Shown here piece after piece: positions 22,781 to 32,981 of a stretch of 64,000 nucleotides of DNA. Position 1 is the first letter of the stretch, and every line of letters starts with the position of its first letter. A model generated the notes under the pieces. The model saw only the letters and a program-made list of their open reading frames with translations, made no database searches and was not told where the DNA came from. The translations under genes were made by a program, and so were the position numbers. This DNA comes from Chrysomallon squamiferum (Eukaryota; Mollusca; Gastropoda; Neomphalida; Peltospiridae): positions 14,921,943 through 14,985,942 of the forward strand of contig CM022677.1 of assembly GCA_012295275.1 (NCBI GenBank), in the 5' to 3' direction.

Positions 22781-22917
22781 CTGTAAACCAATTTTTCCAT
22801 TGCTCGGTTTGCATTGCTGGAAGCATTTAAAAGCATCATTGTCTTGTATTGTGTATTTACTACTCAAACTCCAAACATCGATATCTCCAACGTACTGGAA
22901 TAGTTTGTCATTTGTCT
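22781..22917 (-). CDS. Copy B exon 3: first half of WSC domain
   Basis: 137 nt, phase 1 to 0. It encodes ETNDKLFQYVGDIDVW, then FKCFQQCKPSNGKIGLQ. The CFxxC with following GLQ is the N-terminal half of a WSC domain, which exon 4 completes. Confidence 0.85.
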
Positions 22918-23129
22918 CTAAAAACAAAAATTGGAACAATAACAACACACAAAAAACGAAACAGCCTATTTATTTATTCATTTATTGTATTATAATTGTT
23001 ATTAGGGGTTTTCTTGTTACTGTTGATGTCGTAGATAATGATTAATTTATAAAGTAAAACTTTGATAAAACATTAAACATTTATTTAGGGTCTAAACAAC
23101 GTTGAAATCATTAATAAAATAAAACCTAC

Positions 23130-23354
23130 CAGTCCAAATCCACGGTGTATACGTCTCTAAAGCTCCGACCCAATAGTCTTTGTTTTCTTCCATTACAGAA
23201 ACAAGTTTGTTTTTGTCTAAATCAGAATGATGAACAAAGAGTCTGCCTCCTGCCTCCTCACAGCCAGAACACGCTACCTCCCACCAAGTTTGTTTTTTAT
23301 CCAATGTAAAATATTCTTCTAACATTTCTTCTTGTTTTCTGTCAGACCACGGGC
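23130..23354 (-). CDS. Copy B exon 2: half C-type lectin-like domain
   Basis: 225 nt, phase 1-1. It encodes WSDRKQEEMLEE, then QTWWEVACSGCEEAGGRL, DYWVGALE and PWIWTG. These are the first two Cys, helix 2 and WVG/WxW segments of a CTLD. The C-terminal half (the second Cys pair) is not present in any neighbouring exon, and the WSC exon follows directly. Confidence 0.85.
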
Positions 23355-24084
23355 CTGTATCAGTTTATTAATATTCATCTACATTATTTATGTTCCATTA
23401 TCTTGATGAAATTTTATGTTACGTTATTATATATACATTTATACAAATGTATTTTGTTTATATTGTATACATTTATACATATTTATACTGTTATGTTTTA
23501 TAAACTTATAAATAATTACTTTGTTATGTGATGACATGCTTAGTCAAGTTGTACAATATGTAATATGTAATATTGCTTCGTTATTATTATTGTTATGCTA
23601 CGTTATGTTATGTTACTGTATATATAATATTGCAATCATTTATACTTAGTTACGTCAAAATATGTGAGCTAATTTTAAATTGATAGTAAATAATTTATTT
23701 TTAAACTATGTTATGTCATAACGTGTTGGTTTATGCTGTTATGTTAAATCCTATTTCGTATTGTTGTTACGCTATGCAGTTATTGTTGTTTGTTGTCGTC
23801 GTTATTGTTGTTGCTGATGTTGTTACTGTTATTATTGTTACTGTCGTTCATCTTGTCATTGTTGTTTTTGTTGTCATTATTATTATTAACAATGATACGA
23901 GCATTTCATGTTAAACATCGATTAAACATTCAGTGGGCTCTATTTTGAAAAAGGTCTGCTTTTAACATAATCATCATATACAAGAAATCTCAATAAATAA
24001 AGATTATCTTCCCCAGCCTTACACATACTTCAAATGACTTGAAGTACAACAAACAAATTAATTTTAAATAAATAATCAACTTAC

Positions 24085-24151
24085 CTAGTCTTTCTGCACC
24101 AGTAAACTGATTGTAGATCGTTAATATAATCACTGCTGTTACTAAATTCAT
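24085..24151 (-). CDS. Copy B exon 1: signal peptide
   Basis: The start is ATG at 24151. It encodes MNLVTAVIILTIYNQFTGAE then RL, a short hydrophobic secretion signal, and ends at CTAG|GTAAGT in phase 1. The same 67-nt exon occurs in D (40142-40208) and F (53763-53829). An upstream in-frame Met is ignored because the paralogues do not conserve it. Confidence 0.85.
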
Positions 24152-24202
24152 TATTTCTTTTGGTTTTCTTTGTTTACTTTTATATACGAACATTCTTACG
24201 CA

Positions 24203-24232
24203 AGACAATATAAAACCGAGTTTTGCTAAAAT
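24203..24232 (-). promoter_or_regulatory. Conserved core-promoter block of copy B
   Basis: About 55 bases upstream of the signal-peptide ATG. On the minus strand it reads TTTAGCAAAAC, TCGG, then TTTTATATTGTCTTG. The same block precedes exon 1 in D (40261-40290) and F (53881-53911), whereas nearby bases differ more. TTTATATTG is a plausible TATA element. Confidence 0.5.
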
Positions 24233-24428
24233 CAACAAGGAAGAAGATACTAATAAACAGAGGAAAACAGGTCACGAATCTCTCTGCTTAGATTACAGAA
24301 TGCATTGTTTGTAATTGTGTGTTCCTATAATTATAAGTGATGTGTCCGTTATATGGGTTTATTTCAACGATAAGTTATATTAATAATATTTGTGTGTTTT
24401 GACATGGCACCATGTTTTTTGTACATTC

Positions 24429-24720
24429 ATAGATTCATACATGAGTACGTACATATATACATACATAGAAACATACATACATACATGCACACACACATAC
24501 ATACATACACACATACATACATACATACATACATACACATAACACATACATACATATATGCATACATACATACACACACATACACACACACATACATACA
24601 TACATACATACATACACATATATACATGATGCATACAACATATACAAATACATAAATAGTTGCCTTCACACATACATACGTACATATACACGTACATATA
24701 AATATACATGCATTATATAA
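24429..24720. repeat. (TACA)n microsatellite upstream of copy B
   Basis: Imperfect TACA/CACA tetranucleotides on the plus strand. Equivalent tracts lie upstream of D (40510-40790), E (51150-51260) and F (54120-54380), so the tract was part of the duplicated unit. Confidence 0.95.
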
Positions 24721-24828
24721 TAACATACATGTATCTATCCATACACTAATACATGCAAGCAAATAAATAGATACATACACATCTAGAGACACAAGATATA
24801 AATACATTCATTTTACACACAAATTTCC

Positions 24829-25590
24829 AGCTAATTTGAAGGATGACCACGTAAGATTACAGAGAGAACAGACAATATTAGATTAAAAACCAGTGTCTAC
24901 TTCAGTTCTTTGCAAAGCTGATAAACACGAGAAATTTTTAATATTTCTGGTTTTAAAGATATAGCAAGTGTTTTATTTCTATTAAAAAAAAAAAAAAAAA
25001 AGAAAATTAAGTTTATAATTCTGCTTGTCTGTTCTGTGATTTTCATTTGAAGATTGTTTATAACAAAATAAAGTCGCTTGTGTTGTTTATGTTTAGTGAT
25101 GTCAGTCACTCTCCATACTACACAATTACTTGTTTCACTTTGTTAAACTAGAAACTTTGAAGTTGACGAATGTCAAGTCTCCCAGGTAGTAATGAGATCT
25201 CAACGTGTTTTGTCACATTTTTGTACTCACCACGTTTTATAACTTAATTAATGATAAGTAATATATTGCAACAACTCAATAGGAAAACAAGAAGAAGAAG
25301 AAAATGTTTTAGTCTAAATTGAAGCCGAATGAACTGGACTATAGAAAACACGAGTAAACATGTTCAGCCCGATTTGCCGATCTGCGCAATTTTAACACTG
25401 AGTTGCGCATTATTAGATCACGTGACTGAGCAACAATCTGCGCATGTTACCGATTCTGCGCTATTTTGTGATGCGTACTTGGCACGTACCATTAATGTAC
25501 TAGACCGAACTATGGGACCAGCTGTAAACATCAGTTCAAAAGCGTGTAGACTAGTGTCATATAATAATGATAATAATAATAATCTAATAA
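24829..25590. repeat. Duplicated upstream block (B unit)
   Basis: Non-coding sequence containing GACCACGTAAGATTACAGAG and CAGTGTCTACTTCAGTTCTT. It recurs at about 41380-42150, 51310-51420 and 54420-55210. The 25.3-25.55 kb part (GAACTGGACTATAGAAA onwards) recurs at about 55.29-55.51 kb. It marks segmental duplication of the whole gene unit. The 25329-25661 open frame is not preserved in the sister copy and is not a gene. Confidence 0.75.
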
Positions 25591-25629
25591 TATTTATATA
25601 TGTATATATATATATATGTGTTTTAAATT

Positions 25630-26550
25630 CGCTTTCTCTGGAACGTCGGTTACGAATTTAATTCGTTCCAGAAGTTGGTTGTTAAACCGAATTGTACGGA
25701 AACCGAAGATATGTCAGACACACGAATGTCACTCTCATGTTTTGCTGTTATTTGTTTCTTAACCTGTACTTGATACGTTTGTCCTTTCCACCAGCATTGT
25801 CTCTTTCACTTTTTGTTTACTTGGGCGCCTTATTGAATAGGGTATAATAAAAGATATAAAATAAGCAGCAACACTTTAAAAAATGTGAGCACGCAATCTG
25901 AATGCAAAAGCTATTGAGCTGCACCTGCGTATCGAAGACTAAAGGCCCTAGTTCATTTGAATACAGGTTGACATTAAAAAATCTGGCTACTGAAAATCTT
26001 GTTTCGTCAGATTTTTGGCATGGATTTTGGAGCGCATTTTCTAATTTACTGTGTTGGTGCACCACTGTTTTCTGGAGGTGTCGTTTATGTTTTCATGGCG
26101 CTGTACTCCAGAATCATCTTTTGAGACTTGCTTGCTAACAGGTATTCCTGCTCATTCCTTCTCATTTTATCATTTATTTGCTGCTGTATACAGGTAGTAA
26201 TTTTCTGTTAAATATATACAGCACACACAGCCATAAAAAAGTCCGGCATTTTTGAAAATCCGGCACTCCTCAGGTCCGGTTTTTCGAATATCAGCCTGTG
26301 TGTATATTTGCTATGGGGCATTGCCTATAATCCTTACTTTGACCTAGATTTTGACGTAAGCATCTATTCTTATCTTTTGTAGATGATGACGTCAAAACCG
26401 ACGTCAAAAGAAAGCTTGTCGTGGCGCGTCGCTGTAGTTCGTAACTCGGGACATTATTCGTAAACCGAGACAAAAATTGCACAAGATCGCGGTTCGTAAT
26501 CCGATTTGTTCGGGCTTCGAGGCATTCGTAACCGAGGTTCCACTGTAATT
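25630..26550. mobile_element. Candidate DNA-transposon/MITE-like element
   Basis: The left end reads CTGGAACGTCGGTTACGAAT and the right end, on the reverse strand, ACAGTGGAACCTCGGTTACG. This is an imperfect terminal inverted repeat of the AGTGGAACCTCGGTTxxGAA kind common in Tc1/mariner-pogo-type non-autonomous elements. The interior (26240-26300) holds a further CCGGCATTTTTGAAAATCCGG-like inverted segment that may be a second nested element. No intact transposase is visible. A sister copy at about 55580-55885 is internally deleted. Confidence 0.55.
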
Positions 26551-27530
26551 AGTTATAATCTTAAACAGTATCTGTGAATCTGTTTGTGTTTAATTGATAG
26601 GCTACATTTCTTTTTTTGTATTAGTTTAAATACGATGAAGGCTTTCCTCAAAATCACGTGGGTGTGTGTCAGAAATAAATATAAAATTTAACAGTTCAAT
26701 TTGGCCCTGTATATTTTATTTAATAATTATATGCTGCCACTAGTAAAGCGGTTATGTCCCGCGAAGTCGACAACTTGTATAAACAATCTCAAAATTGTGT
26801 CAACTTAGCGGGACAAGCTGAAATGTACCAGTGAGGATCTGTCGATGTCCCGGGACTCATTATTTGTGTTTTACCTGGGTGACACTGTGCGCAGTCAAAA
26901 CGTAACAACGAGATGATACTTACTGTACGGCAGCTACTACTACTACTACCACTACCACTATAACTACAATTCAGCTCAGTTTATTTATTTGGCAAAACCA
27001 GCATGACTATAAACACAAAACAGAGAAGAATACATTTATAAAACAGAAACAGTTGTTTAATAGGTTACAGTATACAAATACAGGAAAACAAAACAAAGTA
27101 AAAAAATTAAACGTTAGGATAATAAAAATATAAGCATATATATATGTAGTCACACATTATGGTTAAGGACCACGCAGATAATAATAAGGAACCATCTGCA
27201 TGGGCTTCTATTAGAAATAAAAAAGCAAACCAGCAAGGGATCTCTTATATACATTTTCTCAGAGAAAGAAAATCACACAGATAGCATTCTTTTTAAAATA
27301 AATTTTAGTATAACAATATTTTTATTTGTAGTTCAAAAACATATTTTATTCTCGCAGTGATCAGTTGAGAGGTAGACGTTCTATGTGATATGTGTTCTCC
27401 ATGTTGATGTGGTTGTTTTCGTGTAGCGGATTCTGGCATCAGTAGCGCTGTATTTGTGTTTTCGTGCTGGAGCTCGCCAGTGACAATCCAGTTGGTGCAG
27501 TTTGACTTACATTACAGATTGCACACGTTT
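26551..27530. other. Duplicated non-coding spacer
   Basis: No gene seen. 26570-27150 is closely repeated at 55885-56440 (for example AAGCGGTTATG and GCGAAGTCGACAACTTGTAT). It includes a short CTA-rich run at 26930-26960. Confidence 0.65.
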
Positions 27531-27726
27531 TACTAGCGATATTCTTTTAAATCAGAATTTTCCAGAACAAAAGTAAAACTGTCCATGGCCTTCAGAAACG
27601 TTGTCGTTGTTGTCGAAATCGTCGTTGACGTTATTAGAGATTTCTTAATTCCTAGTGGAAATTTGATTGTTAGTCGAGGCAATAAGTCTATAAAGACTGG
27701 GTAGCGATAATACGGAAGACACTTTA

Positions 27727-28075
27727 TCAAGCGATGTCGTAGCTTTCACTTTCAGGTTGGTTAAGATGGTTAAACACTTCTGATGTTCTCGTCGCAGTTG
27801 CCGGGTTTCTGTCCATGGTGTTGCAGTCTTCAGAATTCACGAAGTGGCTGTTGACGTCAGATACAGTTACAGTTGTCTTTTCTTTGTTTCTGCTGTCGTA
27901 GTCGCTGTCTTTGTCGACACCATGCCGGTTGAAGAGACCAGACGTAGTTGTTTTCTTTTTCTTATCACAGGTATCGTAGTCACCGTTGTCGTCATCAGCA
28001 AGGTTAGTGTAGATGTTAGATGTACGAGTTGTCGTATTTGATGTATCTGTGTTGTTGTAGTCTCCGTCATGACTG
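27727..28075 (-). pseudogene. Fragment C' tail relic
   Basis: It reads SHDGDYNNTDTSNTTTRTSN, then IYTNLADDDNGDYDTCDKKK, GLFNRHGV, DSDYDSRN, DVNSHF and EVFNHLNQPESESYDIA, stop. It aligns to the tail units of B-E, but three YxxL tyrosines are mutated. The 5' side runs into a TACA microsatellite at about 28,090. Confidence 0.8.
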
Positions 28076-28097
28076 CTTATACAAGTTATATACATTT

Positions 28098-28130
<33 letters not shown>

Positions 28131-28178
28131 TATATATATTTTGTTATTTTGTGTGTGTTTGTGTGCGTGCATGTTTGT

Positions 28179-28179
<1 letters not shown>

Positions 28180-28223
<44 letters not shown>
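28180..28223. repeat. (GA)n microsatellite
   Basis: 22 GA units. It is adjacent to (TACA)n and (TTA)n at the place where the C' TM exon should be. Confidence 0.95.
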
Positions 28224-28229
<6 letters not shown>

Positions 28230-28305
28230 ATCATGGAACTATCATCATTATCGTCGTTGTTCTTATTGTTATTTTTCTTGTTCTATTGTTATTGTTATTG
28301 TTCCA

Positions 28306-28359
<54 letters not shown>

Positions 28360-28401
28360 GTTATTGTTATGTCTGGTTAGGACAAAGAAAAACTTACTAA
28401 C

Positions 28402-28636
28402 CAGGTATGTTTTCTCTGTTATCAACTTCAGACTGCGCTACTTTTAAGTGGAGTTGTGTCCCTTTTGTTATACTGAGACGTTGGTGCTGCACTGATGTTA
28501 TGAGTAGTAGACTCTGGTAGCTGTTCTGTCGGTGCTGAAGATATCGGTATTTTCAATGTTGTTGTTTCTACGGTACATGGCCATAACCAGGTAGTTCTCG
28601 ATGATGGTGTTCTTGCAGACTTTGTTGTGTTTTTGT
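28402..28636 (-). pseudogene. Fragment C' stalk relic
   Basis: Splice sites are still recognisable (GTAG acceptor, CCTG|GTTAG donor). The frame is Thr/Ser/Pro-rich with SAPTEQLPESTTHNISAAPT, then stops at AV-TGA after a one-base shift relative to copy E. Confidence 0.7.
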
Positions 28637-28938
28637 CTACAATTCAGAGAAGTTAACATAATATCAGATGTAAAGGAGACTAATTAACAAAATATATCAA
28701 ATGTTAATCAAAAATGATTAATAAATAACATTAGTCATTTACGGTAGTTTGTACTTGAAATGAATAAACATATTAACAACGACATCAACAATTATTATTT
28801 CTCCTCTTTTTGCTTACATTTTCATTTAATAATTACAACAACAACAACAAAAACAGAAATAATAATAAATAAAATAAATAAAATAAAGAACTAAAGAAAT
28901 TAATTAATTAATAAAGAAGAAGAAATAGGTATAGTTAC

Positions 28939-29090
28939 ATTTTTAACAAACTGATTTCTTTTTTAAATTAGACTCTAAAATGTTTATATGAACTTTGAAT
29001 CGGGGAGGGAGAGTTAGCCACTTCCAATGCTTTGTCCACGTCATGCTTTCTGTAAACTTTGCATCATTATAATGTTCATGTATTACTGAA
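28939..29090 (-). pseudogene. Fragment C' CTLD second-half relic
   Basis: It contains KSMTWTKHWKWLTL and NLKKKSVC followed by TAA where paralogues have CAA/CAG. It aligns with 47825-47977 of copy E. Confidence 0.65.
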
Positions 29091-29274
29091 CTATTAGAAA
29101 AAACAAATGAGTATCAATGAAATGTCGGCTCGCTAGTGATAAGTTGTGGTTAGTGAAAAATTCGTGTTTTTTCTCTTGTAACTGGTTTATGAAAAACTGA
29201 AATATCGAACTAACGGTAAGACGGAGCCTTGTGATTGTGAAAAATATTCAATGTTTAAAACGTCAGCCTTAAAT

Positions 29275-29309
29275 TGTTTATTTCAGTACGTGTGAAACTG
29301 ATTTGTTAT

Positions 29310-29348
<39 letters not shown>
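29275..29348. repeat. Left direct repeat with (GA)n
   Basis: TGTTTATTTCAGTACGTGTG, then AAACTGATTTGTTATTTCAG and a GA tract. The same ~46 bp plus GA recurs at 31688-31780, bracketing copy C. Confidence 0.85.
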
Positions 29349-29349
<1 letters not shown>

Positions 29350-29394
29350 CATAAAATAACAGATACATCAATTGCAGAATGATCTGTCTATAAA

Positions 29395-29404
<10 letters not shown>

Positions 29405-29452
<48 letters not shown>

Positions 29453-29455
29453 GTT
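29405..29455. repeat. (TAA)n microsatellite at copy C breakpoint
   Basis: About 17 TAA units. Homology of the stalk exon to D begins directly after it. Confidence 0.95.
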
Positions 29456-30211
29456 AGAAAATAAAAAAATTATCAACTTCCATACTTTTCTCCAATCCGT
29501 CTTTTTCTACTATTTCTGAACCAACAAAATCAGGGGAGAAAATTCCAACAAACCAATCCACTGAGACACAACATTCATCAAACAAGTCAGGTTAGTTTTA
29601 ATTTTACTATTTATTTGAGTATATTTAATTTACTAGATATATTTTACTAGTTTATATTTATTTATTTATTTGCTTCAGTTTATTAGATTTAATTTATTAG
29701 TTTTTATCTCTAGATTTTTTTACAGCGTAATTCAAAAAAAATATTTTATTGATTTTATGACAAGTATTCATTTATCAGCTTTGTTTAAATTAATTAACTT
29801 TATTTTTATTTGTTTTTGTACCCTGTTGTCTGTGCTAGATGGCTTATTTAATTTTCAAGAATTATTTTACTTGTTTTAAATTTACTAACCCTATTTTACT
29901 AGCTTTGTATTAATTTACTAGATTTATTCTGCTAACCTTATTAAAATTAATTAAATATATTTTCATTTTCAGTATGCTTTTCAATTATTTCTTTTAATTT
30001 ATCAGATTCATTTTATTTTAATACTGTCAGTAATTTATTTAATACAATGTAATTTGAAAAAGGGGTTAGTAATGAATTATAGTTGTATTAATATTGATAA
30101 AATTATTTCAGTAGTAAGGGAAATAAATAATAACAAACAAACAGACAGATCAATAAAAACATTTACATAGTTAATTGTACTTAGATTAAAATCAGTGTTA
30201 ACTATTTTCAG

Positions 30212-30287
30212 CATCTGTTGGTGGAGGCGTCGCTGCTATTGTAGTTGTGTTGGTTGTCACTGTTGTCGTCGTAGTTTGGTCTAAACG
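30212..30287 (+). CDS. Copy C TM exon
   Basis: 76 nt, phase 1 to 2, acceptor CTATTTTCAG. It encodes ASVGGGVAAIVVVLVVTV then VVVVWSKR, nearly identical to B. Confidence 0.88.
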
Positions 30288-30783
30288 GTAGGAATTTCTT
30301 ATAACTATTTAGTAAACCAAATTATGAAATTTATGAAGCAGAAAAACAGAAAAAAAGAAACAAACAAAGAATGAAATATGAATGAATAATAGAGAAGGAA
30401 AAAAGAATGAATGAATGAAAAAGAGAGAAAAAACAATCTGTTCTTTATTATGTTTGTTAAAAATACTAAGAAAAAGAAAGAATAAAAGAAAAAAGGTGTG
30501 AATGAAAGATAAAAAGAACGAAAGAATAAAAGAAAGAGAAAGAAAAGAGGTATGAAAGAACAAGAAAGTATGAATGAAAATAATACATTTATATACACAC
30601 GTATGAAAGAAAGTAAAAAAAATCTACATATTTCACTGTTATTCTTCTTAGTTAACGTCAGTTTAATTTAAATGTAAAATAGTTTTTCCTTTGAATTATC
30701 AGAGTCGTCACGACAGAAACTCGTATAATAAAACTAACTTAGTATTTCACAGTTTCAATTTAAATAATGTCTTCATTTTTCAG

Positions 30784-31522
30784 ATCACGTCGATTTTGTT
30801 TTAAAGCTCAGAAGTTACCAGAATCAAGAATTAATTTTAACAAAAGAAACAACGAAATCAGCTCTGCTGAACATTTACAACGTGGTCACGCAAATTCGAG
30901 TTATGAGGCAACAACGACATCAACGTCGGCAGATTATGAATTTGAATTAGAAAATCAAGGAAACCACAGCGTTCATTACTACGTTCCTAACGGAGTTACT
31001 GTCAACATGGAAAACAGAAATGATAACGACTACGACATCGCAGATGTTAAAGCACTTCCCTTTAACAGATATACTGCTGACGTCATCAATGACGACTACG
31101 ACACAGCGGATATCAAAACTGCAACTACTACAACGGCTGAAATGGACAGCTATCCATCAGGCAGCCATGAAGGAGACTACAACAGCACAGACACAAGAAA
31201 TATAACAACTGGTACATCTAACATCTACAACAACCTTGCTGGGGATAACGACGGTGACTACGATACATGTGATAAGAAAAAGAAAACAGCTACGTCTGAT
31301 GTCTACAACCGGCTTGGTGTAGACAGTGACAGCGACTACGACAGCACAAACAAAAAAATGGCAACTGCAACTGTATCTGACGTCTACAACCATCTTGTTG
31401 GTTCTGAAGACTACGACACCTTGGACAAGAAGTCTCCAGCAGCAACAACAACATCAGAACTGTATAACCATCTTAACCAACATGACTGCGACAACATCGA
31501 CACAGTTTCTGAAGGCCATTGA
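30784..31522 (+). CDS. Copy C tail exon with tandem tyrosine units
   Basis: The acceptor TTTTTCAG enters in phase 2 (RSRRFCFKAQKLPES). Motifs in order: ADYEFEL, HYYVPN, NDYDIAD, DDYDTAD, GDYNSTD, SNIYNNL, GDYDTCD, SDVYNRL, SDYDSTN, SDVYNHL, EDYDTLD, SELYNHL. The spacing between successive YNxL tyrosines is 26, 27 and 26 residues, showing tandem duplication of a ~26-residue unit that pairs one YxxL with one DYD[TS]. Thr-rich linkers separate the units. Confidence 0.88.
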
Positions 31523-31687
31523 AATGTTTATTTTGTTCTGGAAAATTCTGATCGAAAAGAATCTCACTAGTAACTCGATCTATATTTTTATTCAAAATGT
31601 GTCGTCTGCTATGAAGTGTTTTTTTTTTTGTTTTTGTTTTCTTCTTTTTTTAAATCCGTGTTAACTGTCTCAGGCGGACGTGTTTTT

Positions 31688-31723
31688 TTGTTTATTTCAG
31701 TACGTGTGAAACTGATTTGTTAT

Positions 31724-31780
<57 letters not shown>
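31688..31780. repeat. Right direct repeat with (GA)n
   Basis: Same sequence as 29275-29348, ending in a longer GA tract. Confidence 0.85.
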
Positions 31781-32887
31781 GATAGTGTAGTGAAACTAAT
31801 GTACAGAGAGAGAGAAAACGAGACAGAAAGAGAGAGAGGAACAGAGAGAAAGAAAGAAAGAAAATGTAATACATTGCCCGAAACAGTAATAATAATAAAA
31901 AGAAGAAGAAGAAGAAGAAGAAAAAGAAGAAGAAGAAGAAGAAGAAGAAGAAGAAGAAGAAGAAAAAGAAGAAGAAGAAAAAGAAGTAGAAAGGAAATTC
32001 GATAAATAACGAGAAGATAAAGAGGGAGGTCTTTGTTAATTTCGGAATTAATTACTTAATGTATTGTTTTACTTTTATTTTATTTCTATAAGAATATCAA
32101 AACAAGGAAACGCTGTTTGCAAACCGTATACACACATCACATCATTCATCACATTATTCCTTTCTATAATTAAATATAGGAAAATGTTTGTTAATGTTTG
32201 TTAACAGTAATATCCGAACATTATCGTTGTAAATATACAACAGCCCTAAACTTTACCCAGAGTGTTTCCTTAAGCATTTCAATTTGTAATAATTTCAATA
32301 ATAATATATAGCGTATGGGAAAAAAACAAGTCTTTGTGCCTTCACTTAAATTTTCTAGCGAATGCCCTACGGTAATTAGTTAAAATCGATCAGAACTTTC
32401 CAAATTTCTTTCAGTGACAACTTCACGCTGAAATTCGAAGATTTATATCAACTCTGTGGGGATAATATGAGAATAGCTAAGTCAGCTGCATATGTAATTG
32501 CATTTAAATGAAATTAAAAATATTGGTGTCCGTGATCTTAAGAATATATCTGCGATTTATGACTTGATTTTATGTCATGAGATTTGAGAAAGAACATGTT
32601 AGATTTGATCCTGCGATAACCTGCACCTCAGTCTAGTGAATTTCGTCTTATTTCCCTCCTCTGTCAGTTGATAATTACTTTTAAATCGGATCCCAGGATA
32701 CTTTGAAACGGTTAAAATACGCGCAGGGAGAAATCATTTGATGAAGCGGAGAGTACTAGGGTGAGATAATTCGGAAATTGTTACAGCTCACTCGAAAATA
32801 TTTAAAGAATATTTCATTTACTGAACACTGTTGATGTTTACAATATGTTAAATTAACCTACAGAGCTTTAATGCATCTGTTACAGGT

Positions 32888-32981
<94 letters not shown>

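Larger units (their letters stand above)
18561..24151 (-). pseudogene. Copy B: WSC/C-type-lectin receptor, all ten exons present, disrupted
   Basis: Exons in transcript order: 24151-24085 signal peptide; 23354-23130 half-CTLD; 22917-22781 and 22568-22439 WSC; 22207-22073 CGYV module; 21893-21690 and 21459-21331 CTLD; 20966-20892 stalk; 20046-19971 TM; 19445-18845 tail. All splice sites are GT/AG and phases chain correctly (1, 1, 0, 1, 1, 1, 1, 1, 2). The order signal peptide, lectin, WSC, lectin, stalk, TM, tyrosine tail predicts a type I surface receptor of about 580 residues. Lesions: an in-frame TAG at 21838-21840 inside the second CTLD, and an early tail stop at 18845 with the usual C-terminal segment persisting in another frame to 18561. 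If the TAG is real, the product would be a secreted half-lectin plus WSC protein. Copy D is its closest relative, sharing downstream flank and tail frameshift. Confidence 0.75.
27533..29090 (-). pseudogene. Fragment C': decayed minus-strand receptor copy
   Basis: Three relics lie in gene order on the minus strand. 29090-28939 is a CTLD second half whose final Gln codon has become TAA (SVC then stop). 28636-28402 is a Thr/Pro-rich stalk closely related to that of copy E (PTEQLPESTTHN versus the same here) but frameshifted near its 3' end. 28075-27533 is a tail exon lacking its 5' part. The TM exon is absent; its place is taken by (TACA)n, (GA)n and (TTA)n tracts at 28104-28370. Several tail tyrosines are lost (GLFNRHG for VYNRLG, VFNHL for LYNHL), as expected without selection. 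The terminal FVLENSD survives in another frame. Confidence 0.8.
29464..31522 (+). pseudogene. Copy C: 5'-truncated receptor (stalk, TM, tail)
   Basis: Only the membrane-proximal part exists: partial stalk exon 29464-29590, TM exon 30212-30287 and tail exon 30784-31522. Upstream of the stalk the homology to copy D stops abruptly at a (TAA)n tract (29405-29455). No lectin or WSC exon is present on this strand. The tail is one of the best preserved in the window (about 245 residues), with ten or so tyrosine motifs. It ends at TGA 31520-31522; beyond this stop the frame continues with the conserved NVYFVLENSD, so the TGA probably replaces a GGA glycine codon. Lacking signal peptide and ectodomain, the fragment cannot make the normal receptor on its own. 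It could provide exons to a chimeric transcript, which is speculative. Confidence 0.8.

Noticed and set aside
25329-25661. 110-codon frame upstream of copy B
   Set aside because: The duplicated sister sequence at 55.29-55.5 kb carries indels that destroy the frame; no domain recognised.
25817-26138. Open frames inside the transposon-like element as a transposase
   Set aside because: Short, present on both strands, no DDE/D signature or DNA-binding motif visible.
30784-31522. Canonical ITIMs or ITAMs in the tails
   Set aside because: Residue -2 to the tyrosine is D, N, E or H and not S/I/V/L, and paired YxxL spacing does not meet the ITAM rule; only YxxL/YxxPhi and acidic DYD motifs can be claimed.
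31616-32005. Glu/Arg-rich frame resembling a basic nuclear protein
   Set aside because: Made of (GA)n and (AAG)n tracts.
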